A stretch of 64,000 bases of DNA from Mugil cephalus (GCF_022458985.1 NC_061790.1:17588397-17652396), one strand, 5' to 3'. Positions 26,330-39,599 are shown, counted from the stretch's first letter. Numbers and translations: made by a program. Notes: a model not told the origin generated them from the letters alone.

Positions 26330-26790
26330 TCCAGAGATCAGCTGTTCGGGTCGGTGGTGCCGTCTTTGCTCACGGGGAATGGGGGGTCTTTGGCGGCAGG
26401 ACTGATGGACTGTGTGCACTTGATGGGACCCACAGGGAGTGTGTCATGAGAAGTGCTTTGGAGATCTGGTTCATAGGACCACAGTGCATCTGTGCCCAGC
26501 TTCACACTCTAAGGATGAACACACTCCATTTGAGTTTACATCCCTCCGTCAGCGACAAGGAAACACCATGCGACACAATCCATGCCACTGTTGCTATGCA
26601 ACTGGCCAAACAACCACATCAGCTTGGACACTGTTTTGCCAACTACTTTTTGTATATTTGGTCATAATGCTGTAAATGTTTTGATTACACTGTTTATTTT
26701 TATTTTACTTTAGTGTAATCTCATCATGTTTTATCTCATTTTATTTCCCTCGTGGATCATTAAAGTCTGTCTAAGTCTAAGAAACCAGGT
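26330..26790 (+). mobile_element. LINE 3'-end fragment
   Basis: Ends with CCTCGTGGATCATTAAAGT and a short CTAAGTCTAAG-type tail, the terminus of fish L2/Rex1-like elements. The upstream ~350 bp is decayed and only weakly coding-like. It may be the 3' portion of the element whose reverse-transcriptase piece is at 23,640, same orientation. Confidence 0.5.
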
Positions 26791-27630
26791 CTAAATAAAA
26801 AAACAAAAACAAAACACTAACTGTATGTAGACCGTGCTTGATGAGCAGGAAAAGATTGTATAAACACAATTTCAGAGTTGTGAATCCGTAGCTCTATGTT
26901 AAGTACGCCAAGACCTTGTCCACGTCTGCCTGGATGATTATTTCTTTCCTTTAGTTTTCTTCCTTATTAAAGTAATGGCATTTCTTCAAAGCTGGGTGTG
27001 ATGTGAACACATTTCAAGCTTAACTGAAATCATTTTAATAACCTTTCAAAACAACTTTTAGATGAGAAAATTTATGGCTCAGTATTGTTATCTCAGTTCC
27101 CCTCTGTGCTCCCCTTAGTAAATAAATGACTTCATACCGACTCAGGGGTTATGTCACATAAATATTATGAAGAATCCTACTTAAAGTTAGGAAAATATGT
27201 TCATATTTTGAAAGAGATGTGCACACATGGCGCCCCCTCCATCTTGAAAGATTTTTTTCTGTTTACAAAATAAAAATCTCCAGTCAATGTTAAAACACAT
27301 TAATTTTGTTGTTATTATTCATGACACACACACAGCATAGCGTTCATTGACCTTGCATGAGTCATGGTGCATTCAAAGCCCCCCCTCAAGTCACTCTGCT
27401 GCTATAACTTGATCCTAACCACCCTCCTTTATTTAAATTGTGTCCATGGCAACTAAGCTGAATCACATGGAAGCATAATTCCTCTCTCCCTAACACCCTC
27501 CTTCCTTTGATTTTCTGTTCCCTACACTGATCTCGTGAATAGCCTCTCTGGAATCCAGTTCACCCAATCCAGTTAAGGGTTTTCATGTTGAAAGTTGAAT
27601 GAACCCTTGTCCGGCTCCATTTTCTTCCAG

Positions 27631-27759
27631 CGGCTACAGGTCCTGGAGACCCAAACCTCAGACCAGGTCGCCACACTTATTCCCGTGTGCAATGCAGGCC
27701 AGGCGTTTGAAGAATACGTGGAGTATAAGAAACCATATCTCTGCAACATCAGTCTCTGA
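27631..27759 (+). other. candidate terminal coding exon, unassigned
   Basis: A strong acceptor (CATTTTCTTCCAG ending 27630) opens a 43-codon frame (42 residues plus TGA at 27757-27759). AATAAA follows two bases later (27761-27766). About 62 percent of third positions are G or C in an AT-rich neighbourhood. The peptide (starts RLQVLETQTSDQVATLIPV, ends YLCNISL) looks protein-like but I do not recognise it. No upstream exon was confirmed. Confidence 0.3.
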
Positions 27760-27769
27760 CAATAAAGGA

Positions 27770-29030
27770 ATGAGTGGAATGCAAAACTGGTTACAGAATA
27801 CATATGCTTTAAATCTATAGCTTCTCTAAAATCAAGAGATAATCTCCTTAAAACAACATTTATTATGTTGTAAAGCTTATTACAAGTGTGGCTGCAGAAC
27901 TGAGATCATGAGGACATAGGAATCTGGAGGAGAGGCCTCAGGAGGTTAAAATTATGAGACATTACTTGGCTTTGCCTCCTAAACTGGTCCACCCCTCCAC
28001 TGATTCGACAGTGATCTCTGCAGCATAATCTTGGCACATCGTCCAGTTCCTTAGAAAACCTTAATTGTTTTTGACACAGGCGTGCTTGGAAGTAACCCCA
28101 AGTCCACAGTTGTTTTCGGTTTGTTGGAGATCTTTGATATCTCTGGAGCTGGATGTGTGAGGTCCTGTGTGTTATTTTTGCCTCTTTGTGCACTTAAATA
28201 CCGAAGATTTTTGGAATAAAATGTCAGAAACATCAGCGTTGACAGACGTGACTGGAAATAACAGACTTACTCACATTTCTGTCTCTGATAAGAGAAAAGA
28301 AATCCCTCCTTGACACGCTGAACCCTCCCCCATTCCTCTCGCATGCACACACAAAGACAGAAAAAGCTCCTATCCAATGAACACACACTAAAAACGTAGA
28401 TCCATTTTTTGGCATGAAAGACATGCTGAGGTGTCCAAACGACTGTGTCTTTTCATGACTCACTCTCACTACTTTCACTATTCATGATGCTGTCTGTGAG
28501 AATTATTTTTGAATTCTTACTTAGAAATGCGTAAATCAGTATTTTCAGGTAACAGACCCTTCGCAGTCACATCACAATTATCAACGAGGGAGACGGCAAC
28601 ATGCTGGACAGTGTAAAGTTATAGATAGACGGGGAAATTCTAAAGTGCACAACAAAACTAAACAAAATTTTGCTATTCTATTTTGAATTTAAGCCATGGC
28701 TGAAGCGAGTCACAAAAGTAGGATGGCAAAAAGAGCGGTATTTGAGGATAGCAATAGCAGGGTTAGCTGCCGACCCCTACCTTCTTCCAACAGACGTGTC
28801 CCATTATGTCACAAACAGAGCATCCCCATACAGGTGCTGGTCTAAAAGCATGTGAAAGTCTGGATGCTAATCAGTTCTTTGTAGCTGCTTGGGTTACCAA
28901 ATGCTAACAGAAGGGTGATGTCTGGTGCTTGTGGTGAGTGCCATGTGGTACTGGCCAAAAGAGTCCTCACTTTATTGCCTGAGGTCCACATGATCAAAAG
29001 AGATGCACAACTATACACACCCTCACAAAC
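27770..29030. other. no gene recognised
   Basis: AT-rich with scattered short frames; the minus frame at 27906-28193 lacks any signature. Confidence 0.3.
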
Positions 29031-29039
29031 ACCAGAGAC

Positions 29040-29760
29040 GTGATGCTTTGGTGCCCTCATTCCAAGTTATGGAATCATGGCAGCTCTTGACCAAGTGGAA
29101 GATTTTACAAATGATCAATACAAGGATCCCGATTAGCTGGTACCATAGTAGCCAGCTAGTCTTCCTGGGGTCCACAAGGAACAACACAGAATATACACAA
29201 AAACGTCACATCCTAATACATTTTCAATGTACATTTTACAGTTAATCACAATATACCAAAAAGTTAAAAAGTAAAACCAAACATTTGAACGTTTCCACTA
29301 ATCGTAAGCAGAGTTCTTTACACAACGGAATGAAACCACTGTTACTCATGTACAGCTTGTATAAGATATGATTTAATTTTCCTTTTAAATACCTGTTTAC
29401 TTATGGTACAACTGAGGTAGTGAGGCAAAGTATTCTACAGAATTATTGCTCTAGAGATAAAAGATTGTGATAAGGCCTGTGTTCTAGGGTGAGGCACTTC
29501 CAGCTGACCATTGCTGGACCCTCTAGTACAATAGTTGTGCACAGTGTTTCTAAAAACAATTTGAGTGAATAAAAAGTCAGGCGCTTTACTAATCAAGACT
29601 GACTGAAACATTACGGCAGTGCTTGATGCTAACCAAATTAAAATGCTTTTTGTTTTAAGAACATTAAGAACGAACTTATTACAAGAAATCCAGTCATGTG
29701 GAATTTGCAGTTCCTTATTAAGGACATCATTCAATCCACACAACCCACCCACAACACAAT
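29040..29760 (-). mobile_element. L2-like LINE remnant (ORF2 end plus 3'UTR)
   Basis: The minus-strand translation shows LNKELQ..HDWISCNKFVLNV.KTKSI, the post-catalytic region of L2/CR1-type reverse transcriptases. An internal deletion follows, then the C-terminal block (RAIILWNTLPHYL, crossing a stop). The 3'UTR contains GGACCCCAGGAAGACTAGCT, typical of fish L2. Inactive. Confidence 0.8.
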
Positions 29761-31127
29761 TTCTTTAGGGAATACCAACAACCCACACAGCCAGACGGTA
29801 GTGTTAGAGGATAGTAACCAGTTTAAAAATGTGCTTCAACCGATAACACAATGTGTTATGGCAGCAGCCTCTATAGGAAGATCGCTGAACACATAGGTCC
29901 ATGTACATGAATTATTTTCTATATTTTAATAAATATTTTATGGATTGTAAGAAGCAGTCTTAGTTTTCCTTCATGAAGAATTAACGGACACGGATTCTAA
30001 CCTATCGAAAGAATTCAAGGGGCAGTATAGTAATTTAGCGTTAATAACCTGCCTCCATAATGTTAGGAGTACTTCCAAAGGAGACACATTTAAAAACTAT
30101 GGTTCAAATTTTAGCAATTTAATGAAGCTCTATTACAGCCTCTCAGTTTAGTCCACAGACGGTATAAAAACTCCATAAAACAATGCAGTGGGAGGTAGAG
30201 CAGAGCGTAGTATTAATCAAACAAAAACGCAAGTGAGTCAGGAGGTGTGATCGAGTCATCGATTTTATGGCTCCGCGTGGCACCGCGTGGCTCCACGTGG
30301 CTCCACTCTTGGACCGTACTGGTTAGACTCTGGCTCCCAAGTGGCAAAATGATGCCGCCCGTATCCTTTGGAAAACAGTGTATTTGGCCAATGTAAGCTG
30401 ATCTGAGTTCTCTGTGGGAAGAGTTGATTCAGTCAGTCCTGCTGGCAGTGGTAAACAAAACTAAACCATTGGCAGTACACTCACAGAGCTGTTCAAAATA
30501 CATCTGTACCATCACCAAGATGACGCTAATGGCCTCCTTCCAACAAGTCAGGATTTAGCATGCAGACAACAGGGAACGCCAGATATTCACTTTTACTGTG
30601 ATCTGTTTCTGAGTATTACCATAGTAGAGGGGCTGAGCTGAGCTGGTGTGGTTCCGAGCATGATGAGGTCATCTGTTTTATCATCGGGCCATCACGCAAG
30701 GGATGTTTTCATAAACCCCACAATGGGATGTTTAAGCCAGTGAGACTGGTCAAAAACATGTTCCAGCTGTTTTGCCGTTAATATGGATTCCCCTGGCGTC
30801 TGCGAATGTGCAAAGGGCCGGGCCCAGAGACGTCTTTTTCATGCAGTCACTGCTCTGAAGACAAAAAAGAAGAATAAAGTGTAGGCATTAAAAACAGCTG
30901 CTTAGAATTACAACCACACATTCATTCAGTTTGTGGAAAGTTACAATGAAAGATCCAATGAAAATGTCACCTATTGGGAAGCCTAGTGAGCGTGCAAATG
31001 CAAGCAGAAACGAGGGAGTGGTTCTAAAAGAGTAATATGTAATCAGGAAGTTAAGCATGTGTATGATTCATCATACATAAGTTATATACAAAAAAACCCA
31101 ACAACAATTGAACAGACTTTTTAAACA
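29761..31127. other. no gene recognised; 10-bp minisatellite
   Basis: Four tandem 10-bp units (TGGCTCCGCG type) at 30268-30307. A GC-rich patch near 30,800 (GGGCCGGGCCC) has no coding frame. Confidence 0.35.
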
Positions 31128-31580
31128 AATGTAGAACACTGACAATCTTGAGATAATACAATGTTCGTTTGGAAACTTTTGGCATACATGTGTCTGTTAC
31201 TTAGAAATGCAGCACCCATCTAGACCAGGCCAGGTACCCTCACCCAGGATGCGGCCTGACACACACACACAAAAACAGTTTAGGAACAACTAACAAAACA
31301 TGAAGAACAGCACAAGGTGTTGACCTGGCCTTCAAATTCACTAGATCCCAAACTGATCAAGTGTCTGTGAGATGATCCAGAGAGGCCCCTCCTCTCAGTC
31401 CATAGGACCCAAAGACCCCCACTAACAACTTACAAACAACTTACCCACTTACCAGACACCACAGGACATCCTCAGAAGTGGGGGTGGTGTCCATTCTCTG
31501 ATTAGTCACAACTGTTTTGGAGGCACAAGAGAGACCTACGCTAGGAAGGTGGTCATGATGTCATGTCTGACCAGGGTACT
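31128..31580 (-). repeat. family-A ~470 bp repeat, copy 4
   Basis: Minus-strand copy with all major blocks in reverse order: CACCCATCTAGACCAGGCCA, CACAAGGTGTTGACCTGGCC, CCATAGGACCCAAAGACCCC, CCAGACACCACAGGACATCC. The outer GATCAG end is lost on the left. Confidence 0.85.
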
Positions 31581-33237
31581 AAGTGCTACAAGCTGAACAG
31601 GTAATGCTGACATATTACTGTATCATCTTGTGAAGGTGTAAAGGCAAACAGCACAGCTACAGCACATCCAGCAAATATTAGTATTTGGAATTATGTGTCA
31701 ACCCATTTGATGTACAGTTATAGCCAGCTCCATCTCTTCCAGCTAAATGTTGTAATGTGCAAATAGTACACAGTGGACTTTAAGAGTTTTGCTAACTGAA
31801 AACAGCTCCATGCTCCAGCTGGACATAATGAAACAGCGAGAGTGAACCAAAATTGTGAAGTTGTTTACCTTCACAGATTTAGTGCAATTACAGCTGCAAA
31901 AGCTTCAGCACTGAATCTTCCCCGTGGTCCTCAGCTGTAGACATGGGGAGGTACAGAGAAATACATTCTTTAATTGTCCTGAGTGATTCAGTTTCTGTGA
32001 CATTGAATCTCTCATGCATTCTCAGGGAGATACAGGCGCGCCACCATGCAATCCTCCACCCTGACCTCTGAGAGTCTTTAGACAATCCTGGCAGATACAT
32101 TTTCAATATTTTGCATCTCTTTTAAACCACTGTTGGATTCACTGCAATAAACATCTTTGTCATGTGTATTGGGTATAACGCTAAATCTGAACTGATCTTC
32201 TAAACAGCATTCAGGAGTGTATCCGGGTCCTGTTTCACAATGGATTGCTTCAGTTTCACTGTTGATTTGTGCTTGCCGTTTCTCCATCTGGCAACATTCC
32301 CATCATAAAACTATTCTGGTGAAAGGAGAACACAGACATAGAAAAAAATACCTGGCTCTCTTTGGGGCTTTTCAGTCTGGATGCTGCTTTTGGACCATAA
32401 ATCCTATTTGAAATTTACCTTGAACTGGGAGTTGATGGGTCACACACAGAGCATTTCCCTTAGCTAGACAACTAGAGGAAGCCAAGGACAAAAGGAAGAA
32501 ACACAGGATAAACTTCAGGGTTTTGGTCTCACGTTAACCTATACTGTTTTAATTATAATATGCATATACAGTAGAAGCTAATCTAGTATTAATATTTTAT
32601 ATGTTCGGCATATCATAAATATTGGTATGCAAGTACAGCAAATAAACTACTGAAGTGGGTTTTGTAAGCAGACTTATGGTAAGCTGGAGCTCCCATCAAA
32701 AGGGGTTTTTGATGTCTGCTGCAGTGAATTTGAATATTTTTTTGTCTGTGCTTCAGCTAAAAGTCAATCCACAACCTCACAGTAGCTTCACATCCATCTG
32801 CTTCATTTTGCACACATGCAAACGCTTATGTTCTGAGGTTGAAAGACGCCGACCTCAGCTGAGTAACCAAAGCATGCAGTATGGCTCCGTCGACGCAAGG
32901 CCTAGCGTAGTTTTCGTGACAGTTTTACAATCTTTGTGAATGTTGTGTGAGAGACTGAAAATTTGCTGTAATTTCCACTGGCTGGATGGAAAAACAAAAA
33001 CAGCAGACTGGCCTGGTTGTTCCATTCAAATGCGGTAGTCGCTGGATCGGCACTAGTCAGTAGCAAATGAAGGCTGAGGAGACTCCTAACTGCCAATGAC
33101 CTTGCATGACCTGATCACACTATTCTGTTTATGTATGTGTGGGAGAGCATGAGGTTCACCGAGAGAATGATGGTGAAAAACAAAATAACTGCACGTGGCA
33201 GAATAATTCTGTAATAAAATAATGAGTGCACAGTGTA
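31581..33237. other. no gene recognised
   Basis: AT-rich DNA with short frames; nothing recognisable. Confidence 0.35.
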
Positions 33238-33421
33238 CGCTGATCAGTCACAACATTAAAAACCACTGTCAGGTGAAGTAAACAACATTTACCATCTTGT
33301 GACAATACACTGTTCTGCTGGAAAACTTTTGGACCTGGCATTCATTCATGTGGCTGTTACTTAGACATGTGCCACCCACCTAAACCAGGCCAGGTACCCC
33401 CACCCGCATAGCAATGACACT

Positions 33422-33472
<51 letters not shown>

Positions 33473-33590
33473 CAGCACAAGGTGTTGACCTGGGCTCCAA
33501 ATTCACTAGATCCCAAACTGATCAAGTATCTGTGGTCCCCTCAGTCCATAGGACCCAAAGACCCCCACTAACAACATTCTGTTTCCAGAC
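33238..33590 (-). repeat. family-A ~470 bp repeat, copy 5, with expanded CA tract
   Basis: Starts with terminal sequence GCTGATCAGTCACAACATTA, continues through CCACCTAAACCAGGCCAGGT and GACCCAAAGACCCCCACTAA, then stops; the distal ~100 bp is missing. The internal CA tract (about 33423-33469) has expanded to roughly 23 dinucleotides. Confidence 0.85.
33423..33469 (+). repeat. (AC)n microsatellite
   Basis: Near-perfect AC repeat of about 47 bp inside family-A copy 5. Confidence 0.95.
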
Positions 33591-36500
33591 AGATCGGTGT
33601 ATGTGCTTTTTCTTGAAGTCATCACCATAGTGCTTCCTCATGGGTTTCAGGCTCTGAGTTCTCAAGTGTCTTGAGACATTTACTCTGTAAATAACACAGC
33701 ACATAATTGAATTTCGAAGAAGGACTGCAGTCTATCCCACCATGCACACACAAGCAGACAGCATAAACAGCTCTTTCATTTAACAGACTCTTTGTTTGGC
33801 ACATTGCTGCCACTTCAAGTCATTAAGTCCCTCTCTAGATCCAGGAGATGGTTTGTCTGTTCTGAGCTACTGTGGAAACACGACAGACTCTGCGGAAGAG
33901 GTCATGCTCCCTATAGAGGTTATGTACGTGACATACCGCAAGCAAAGTCCCCGTGATGTCGGGTGTGAGTGGCAAAAAGTGACAAATGAAACGTAGGCTT
34001 TAATAGCGTCCTACTGCCAAAGAAATGAGAAGTAAGTGGATCACTGCATTAGGAAGAAACGACTTCCTAATGCAGAAACCTGGTGTTGCGGTTCACATTT
34101 AGTGTCAGGTAATATTAATTTATGCTGTAATTTTTAATAAAGTCATACCTTAAGTTACTTCTTAAGTCAACAGTAACTATTTCATTTCCAACAACAAATA
34201 ACAATAATTTTTCTTCTAATAGATTCTCCTTAATGGTATGAGGCTGAAGAGTCTCCCTGGCGCAACAAAGAGGAACAGATCTTTGGCATCACTTCGCAGC
34301 AGTTGTTCTCCTTCATTAGAACGTTTTACCTGGAGATTGAACCCCAAAAGTTTACGTGCCCTACTTACACGTCTTACCTGTTGCACTGTTGTCCCACACT
34401 TCATATCCAACTGCATTAATAGTCACATCCTGTGAGTGAGTGAGTGGGTTCTCAGAAAGCTTTGAATAGATACACACACAGAAAACAAAAGCATTCCATA
34501 ATTCCAACTAACTTCCACTCTCATACCCTGTTGTTTCTACGTTCGCATATTTATTTTATGTGGAAACAGAGATAAAATGTTTTCTGTGGCTGAAGGAAGC
34601 ATTGGGATGTTTGTTATCTTGCTTATTGTGACGGTTTCAAAGAGTTTGTATTTCTCTGACAACGCACAGGCTTGGATGATACATCTAAAACCCTGGACAC
34701 TTTAAACATACTGTATCTGATAAAAGCTTGACAACTGGTTTGCAAAGTGCCGTGGCCTGTAAGAGGAAACCTTCACTCATTTAGATGTGGGGGACCTCCC
34801 TGCAGAGCAATTATTTCTGTGCTGGTTTACCAGGAATAGTATACATTTAGAAAAAAAGATCCTCATGCTGAATTATGAACAGACACATCTGCATTACAGC
34901 ATTAGTTGTGTTGAAGAAGAGATGAGCAGGGTTTGGCAGAATGCTTGGCTTTTAGAGAACAACTTAAATATGGTGAACCACATAGCCTCCAGTAGCATTC
35001 TGCGAGTACCTCAGAGTCAATTTATCACGTCACATTTCATTTACTAGATTACTACTCTTTATATAAAAGAGGGGACATTTTCCTATAGTAACAAAACCAA
35101 AAAAGGAGAGAACAAATCCAAAGACTGTGTTCAGTTGTAGCTAGTGAGACGTGGGAATCAGTGTTTGCTGAAGCCTTTTGACTCATAACCTATGGTCATA
35201 AATCTAAATATCTCGGGCTCTGCTCTTAGTGGTCTTTGTGAGCACGGGACAGATAATGAGAAAATAGGCCCCTCGGCACAGAAATGTTATAGGTCTTTCC
35301 GGTCTCTTGCACACCAGAAATGAACTTCATTCCAAACACACGTTTTGTACTCGTTACTATTTTGCTTCTTTTTTTTTTTTCGCCGTTCCATGACCTGTAT
35401 TTGTATGCTGCTATTTTTTAGTCCTGCTATGTCTTTATGTGTTATTTCACATTATATTTTGTTTCTCTTTGCACTCGTTCTGTATCTATCCGTGGTCATT
35501 TTGTTGTTTCTTTGTCTTCATTCTTTGCACTTGTTTTGTGTCACTTTATGTTGCATTGTCATATAAATTACACTCTCAGGTTCTGCGAAATTTCAGCTGA
35601 TGAAGAAAATTGTCAGTTCCTACTAAGACATTCAGACCACTGTCCTTATATAAAATAACTTGCAGATTTAACTGTATTTGAATGAAAGGAAACCGTACCC
35701 TCAGCATGGGGTGCTCTACTTTGCCTGAGCTCCTTCTGTGACCAACGAGAAACAGACTTTAACCGAGGAGACTTTCAGCCAACCTTCCAGTAGGTGGTGC
35801 TGTTCTGCAACACACGAACCAACAGCTTAGTTAAATATCAGTGACTCCAGATCAGGTTTTGATCCCTAGTCAAAATGTGTGAAACTTTTTTTTATTTCTT
35901 TTAGCATAAAGAAAATATTCATCAACCCAGAGATTAAACCTGAACTCAATATACTGTAGGTTCACTGTGTGTGAACGAATACAAACACATGTTCAAGTGG
36001 TTGTGTTGGCACCAAATACGTCACCGACCAGAGCAGAACATTAGATTAATAAATTGACTTTACAAGAGAGGAACTGCCGGATTGAACTGCTGTGTATCGC
36101 ATACGGGAGTCTCCTCAAATAACATCTAAATCTAATCCTGACAAATGGCTCCATGTAAGCAGAGGAGAGCTGATGCCATCTATTGATTAGTTCCACATTC
36201 TTTTTGTTCGGAAACATAGTGTTCTTTTCAAACATGAAGCAGACATGAAATCGTTGATGAAAATAACTCCTTATAGGTGCGATCCTTATAATCCTTGCTA
36301 TTGTTTCTCTACATTCATTTGTGGTATTTGCGCAGCTCTGCAATGAAAAAAGACTGAAAAAATGAATACATATTGTTTTGTTCGTTGAAATGCAGCCAAC
36401 AGCGGCTCACACACAGTCATGTTTGTTCAGTGCCTGCTGGATGACACTCTGGTCCAAATGTCAGATTAGAAAAAGCTGCTGTTTGGTATTTATTCCAAGC

Positions 36501-38168
36501 ACACAGAGCCAGTTTAAGTGACATGGCCTTGCCTGTGTACAGCAGGTCTGCATTTAAAGTATTAGCTATTTAGAGGAGATCGTGAATGAATTCAGATACG
36601 AAGAGGAGAGCAACATTAAATCAGAATTACAGCAATGCAGACACTGATGAGCCTTTCTAGTTAAAAGGCATCACATGAAGCGCTGTTGGAAGACGTGATC
36701 AGAGGTTTACTGCTACCATCCAGTGGCAGCAATGATAAATTACAGTGGACAACAGACTAACAGACTGAATTTACAAAATGTTTAACTCAGTGTTGCCAGA
36801 TATACAATAATTGTAGTTTAGTAACATATGTATATATATATGGTTTCTCTTTTAAGCACCACTGTGATAGATACAGTTTCATTGTATTATGTATGCAATG
36901 GCAATAAAGACTTTGAATCCTCTTGTTAGATTGTGTAATATAAGAAACTGGCATCCTAATAGCGAATTGTCTGTTTGTTTTGAGGAGGGAAGAGACAAAT
37001 CTGACTTCTCTAAATAAGATACAGTTTTTTGAGAAAAAAGAAAAAAAGAAAGAGACAACTTTGAATGATTTCGTATGAAGTCAATGTTAATAAGCCAGCA
37101 CTGCGTTCAACATAATTTAATCGAGGAATTGCACTTGGTTCTGTATAATTTTTATTAGTTCGAGTTCTGTGACAACCTGCAGTTTCCACTCTGCTTCAAC
37201 CTGAGGGGATGTGTAATAAACTAGGGTAAAGCGTCTATGTGCGTATGAAAAACCCTTACAGGAGACCCTCGTTTAGAAATTCATACAGTCTGATAAGTCC
37301 ATGTAGGCAACACTGTAATGAAGCAGTTTAAAGAGTGCTCTACGCACATTAGAGAGATGCAGGATATTTATAGAATAATTTGTATTGAAAAATCTTGACC
37401 TGCAAACCAACATGCACCAGCAAGAAGGGAGGGAGGAGAGATGGAGAAGTGGAATACTGTATTTTCCTAGTGAATGTCTCTTTCTATTTAGAGGCTTGTT
37501 GTAGATTCATATCTACTCATTTCTGCTTCAAACTTTAACAATTTAAACATTTAAAGGAACCAGTGCAGCCATTTTTCAGTTGCAGCCTCGGAACTATATG
37601 TAACGCGAACTGACACACATTCCACTATTATCTGTTCATGCTGCAGGTTCAAGTGCCTACCCTTACATGGTGTGGAAAGAGACCCGATGAAGACATTTAT
37701 GTGAGGGCTCCTTCAACCATGTCACCACTTCAGTACTCCTCCAAACATGAGGACTCAAAGTTTCTCCCTGCGGGAACAGACGTGTGAAATCGGTGGTGGA
37801 AACTCCAGTGAGATTGTGTGACTGTATGACACTGAACAACGAAGTGAACACTGAGAGGTTGAGCCTGCCTGCGTTTCGTGACTTGGTGGAAGGGGAAGAA
37901 GTGTGGGAAGGTTTCCTGGCTGAGGCTCAGAGGGCTGTTGATGCTACACAAGGGGCTTACTAGAAGACATGAGAAAGCTGAGCTGCAATGGGACTGAACT
38001 GAGTAAACCCTGGGAAAAGACAAGATAAGAACAGATACCACCCTGATTCCAGCATATTTATATTCTCCACTGAAATACCACATGACTCTTCAGGATGTAC
38101 ACGTTTGCTTCAGTGAAACAATATGGCTCAAATATTGTTTCTTTCACATGCACGGGGAGTCAGACATC
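33591..38168. other. no gene recognised; LINE tail near 36.9 kb
   Basis: 4.5 kb of AT-rich DNA. A LINE-like tail (TTTCATTGTATTATGTATGC then AATGGCAATAAAG) lies at about 36,860-36,915, and a perfect 13-bp hairpin at 34044-34075. The minus frame 37730-38083 has no signature. Confidence 0.35.
34044..34075. repeat. perfect 13-bp hairpin
   Basis: Arms CTGCATTAGGAAG (34044-34056) and CTTCCTAATGCAG (34063-34075) are exact complements around a 6-nt loop AAACGA. Confidence 0.9.
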
Positions 38169-38336
38169 TACAGAAGAGGATTAGGGCCACTGTGGGGAAA
38201 AAAAGTGAGTTCTGACTTCTGACTAATCTCAGAATTCTGGCTTTTTTCTCAGAATTCTGTAGAATAAAGTCAGAATTCTGAGATTAAAGTCAGAACATAT
38301 TTTTTTTTCTCACAGTGACCCTAATCCTCTTCCATA
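38169..38336. mobile_element. foldback MITE with long inverted repeats
   Basis: About 168 bp. Left end TACAGAAGAGGATTAGGG and right end (complement) TATGGAAGAGGATTAGGG extend inward through CACTGTG, an A run and GTTCTGACTT, giving arms of more than 50 bp with a few mismatches. Flanks share GACATC (38163-38168 and 38337-38342) as a probable target-site duplication. No coding capacity. Confidence 0.88.
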
Positions 38337-39599
38337 GACATCAAACTGTAAGAGTGGTAGTTTTTCAAAAAAGAATAAAATAACGCTGATGGGTACAATT
38401 ACTCTCACTAAAATCCCATCACTGAGCAGAGATAGGCTAAATCACAATAGAATCTAAGAGGCTTGTGACGTATAGAGAAAACATCTTCTATAAAATGTTT
38501 GATGTCTTTACAACTTATTGTACCAGCAAAGCACTGAAGGTGCATATCTTTCCAATATCTCTAAGTAGCTGAGCTTTGCAAGCTGAACCTCACAATCGGA
38601 AGTGCCAGAAAGTGCAAGATGCACAAACATAGTCCAAAAAGAAACCAAAAGCCACACACTAGATTGTGGTGGAGACATTGCACTCAGAACAACATGTTCT
38701 ACTTGGTAAGGCTGGTTAAAGACAGAAATGGGTAAACTGAATTAATTCATACAGACGCCTTTGATATCGTTACACTTGTGTGTCCGGTAACTTCATACAT
38801 TTCATATTAAAATGGATATTTTAATTTTGTCTTATCTTTTGTTTTCTTAGTTGTGTTCATTTTTGTATTGAAGATTTTTTTATTTCATACAAAACAGAAT
38901 ATTCAGTTATTATTCACATATTTTTTCCTTATCATTTTACTGCAAATGTAATTTCATTTTATTCTATACATATATGTATATTTTTTGTTATAGTGACATT
39001 TTACCTTAAACTGATGATATGAGAACATCAATTGCATTACATTATTAATCTCTACACAAAGTATGTGTGCATATTTTAATTCACAGAAGAAAAAAAATCT
39101 ATAAATGACTTCTGACATTTGTCATGAGAAAATATGAGACATAGTCAAAAGTATCAAATTATGACCCTGTTTCCCCAAGACCCTAAAAACAGATTTCAAT
39201 TTGAAACTTTATGCCTAATCAGTATTTATTTATTGAAGTGTTTTTCTCCTCTTAGAGATATCTATTTTTGTTTTAAGGTGATATCACCAAATAGAGAGGA
39301 CCACGGGAAGTTTAGAAAGGAAGACTCAGCTAAACTTCCTGCTCCACTTGCAGTTGTCATTTTAGTTATCGAACCACTGTGAAACCCCAGGAAGTAAACA
39401 CCAGGAGTATTTCCTCGATTAGCATCATACGTCTTTTTGTTTGTGGGAAACTTCCAAACAAGGACTGAATGAATGAAATGAATGAAAGAGTAGTTCCTGC
39501 TGTCAGCTTGTGTGTGCACGACGGGACAGACGGCAGTTATTCTTCCCATTTTCAGTTCAATGTTATTTACATCTCAAATTGTCTCAAAGCACAGGGACA
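38337..39599. other. no gene recognised
   Basis: AT-rich DNA without recognisable features. Confidence 0.35.

Noticed and set aside
37730-38083. 117-codon minus-strand frame
   Set aside because: No signature and no splice or poly(A) context.
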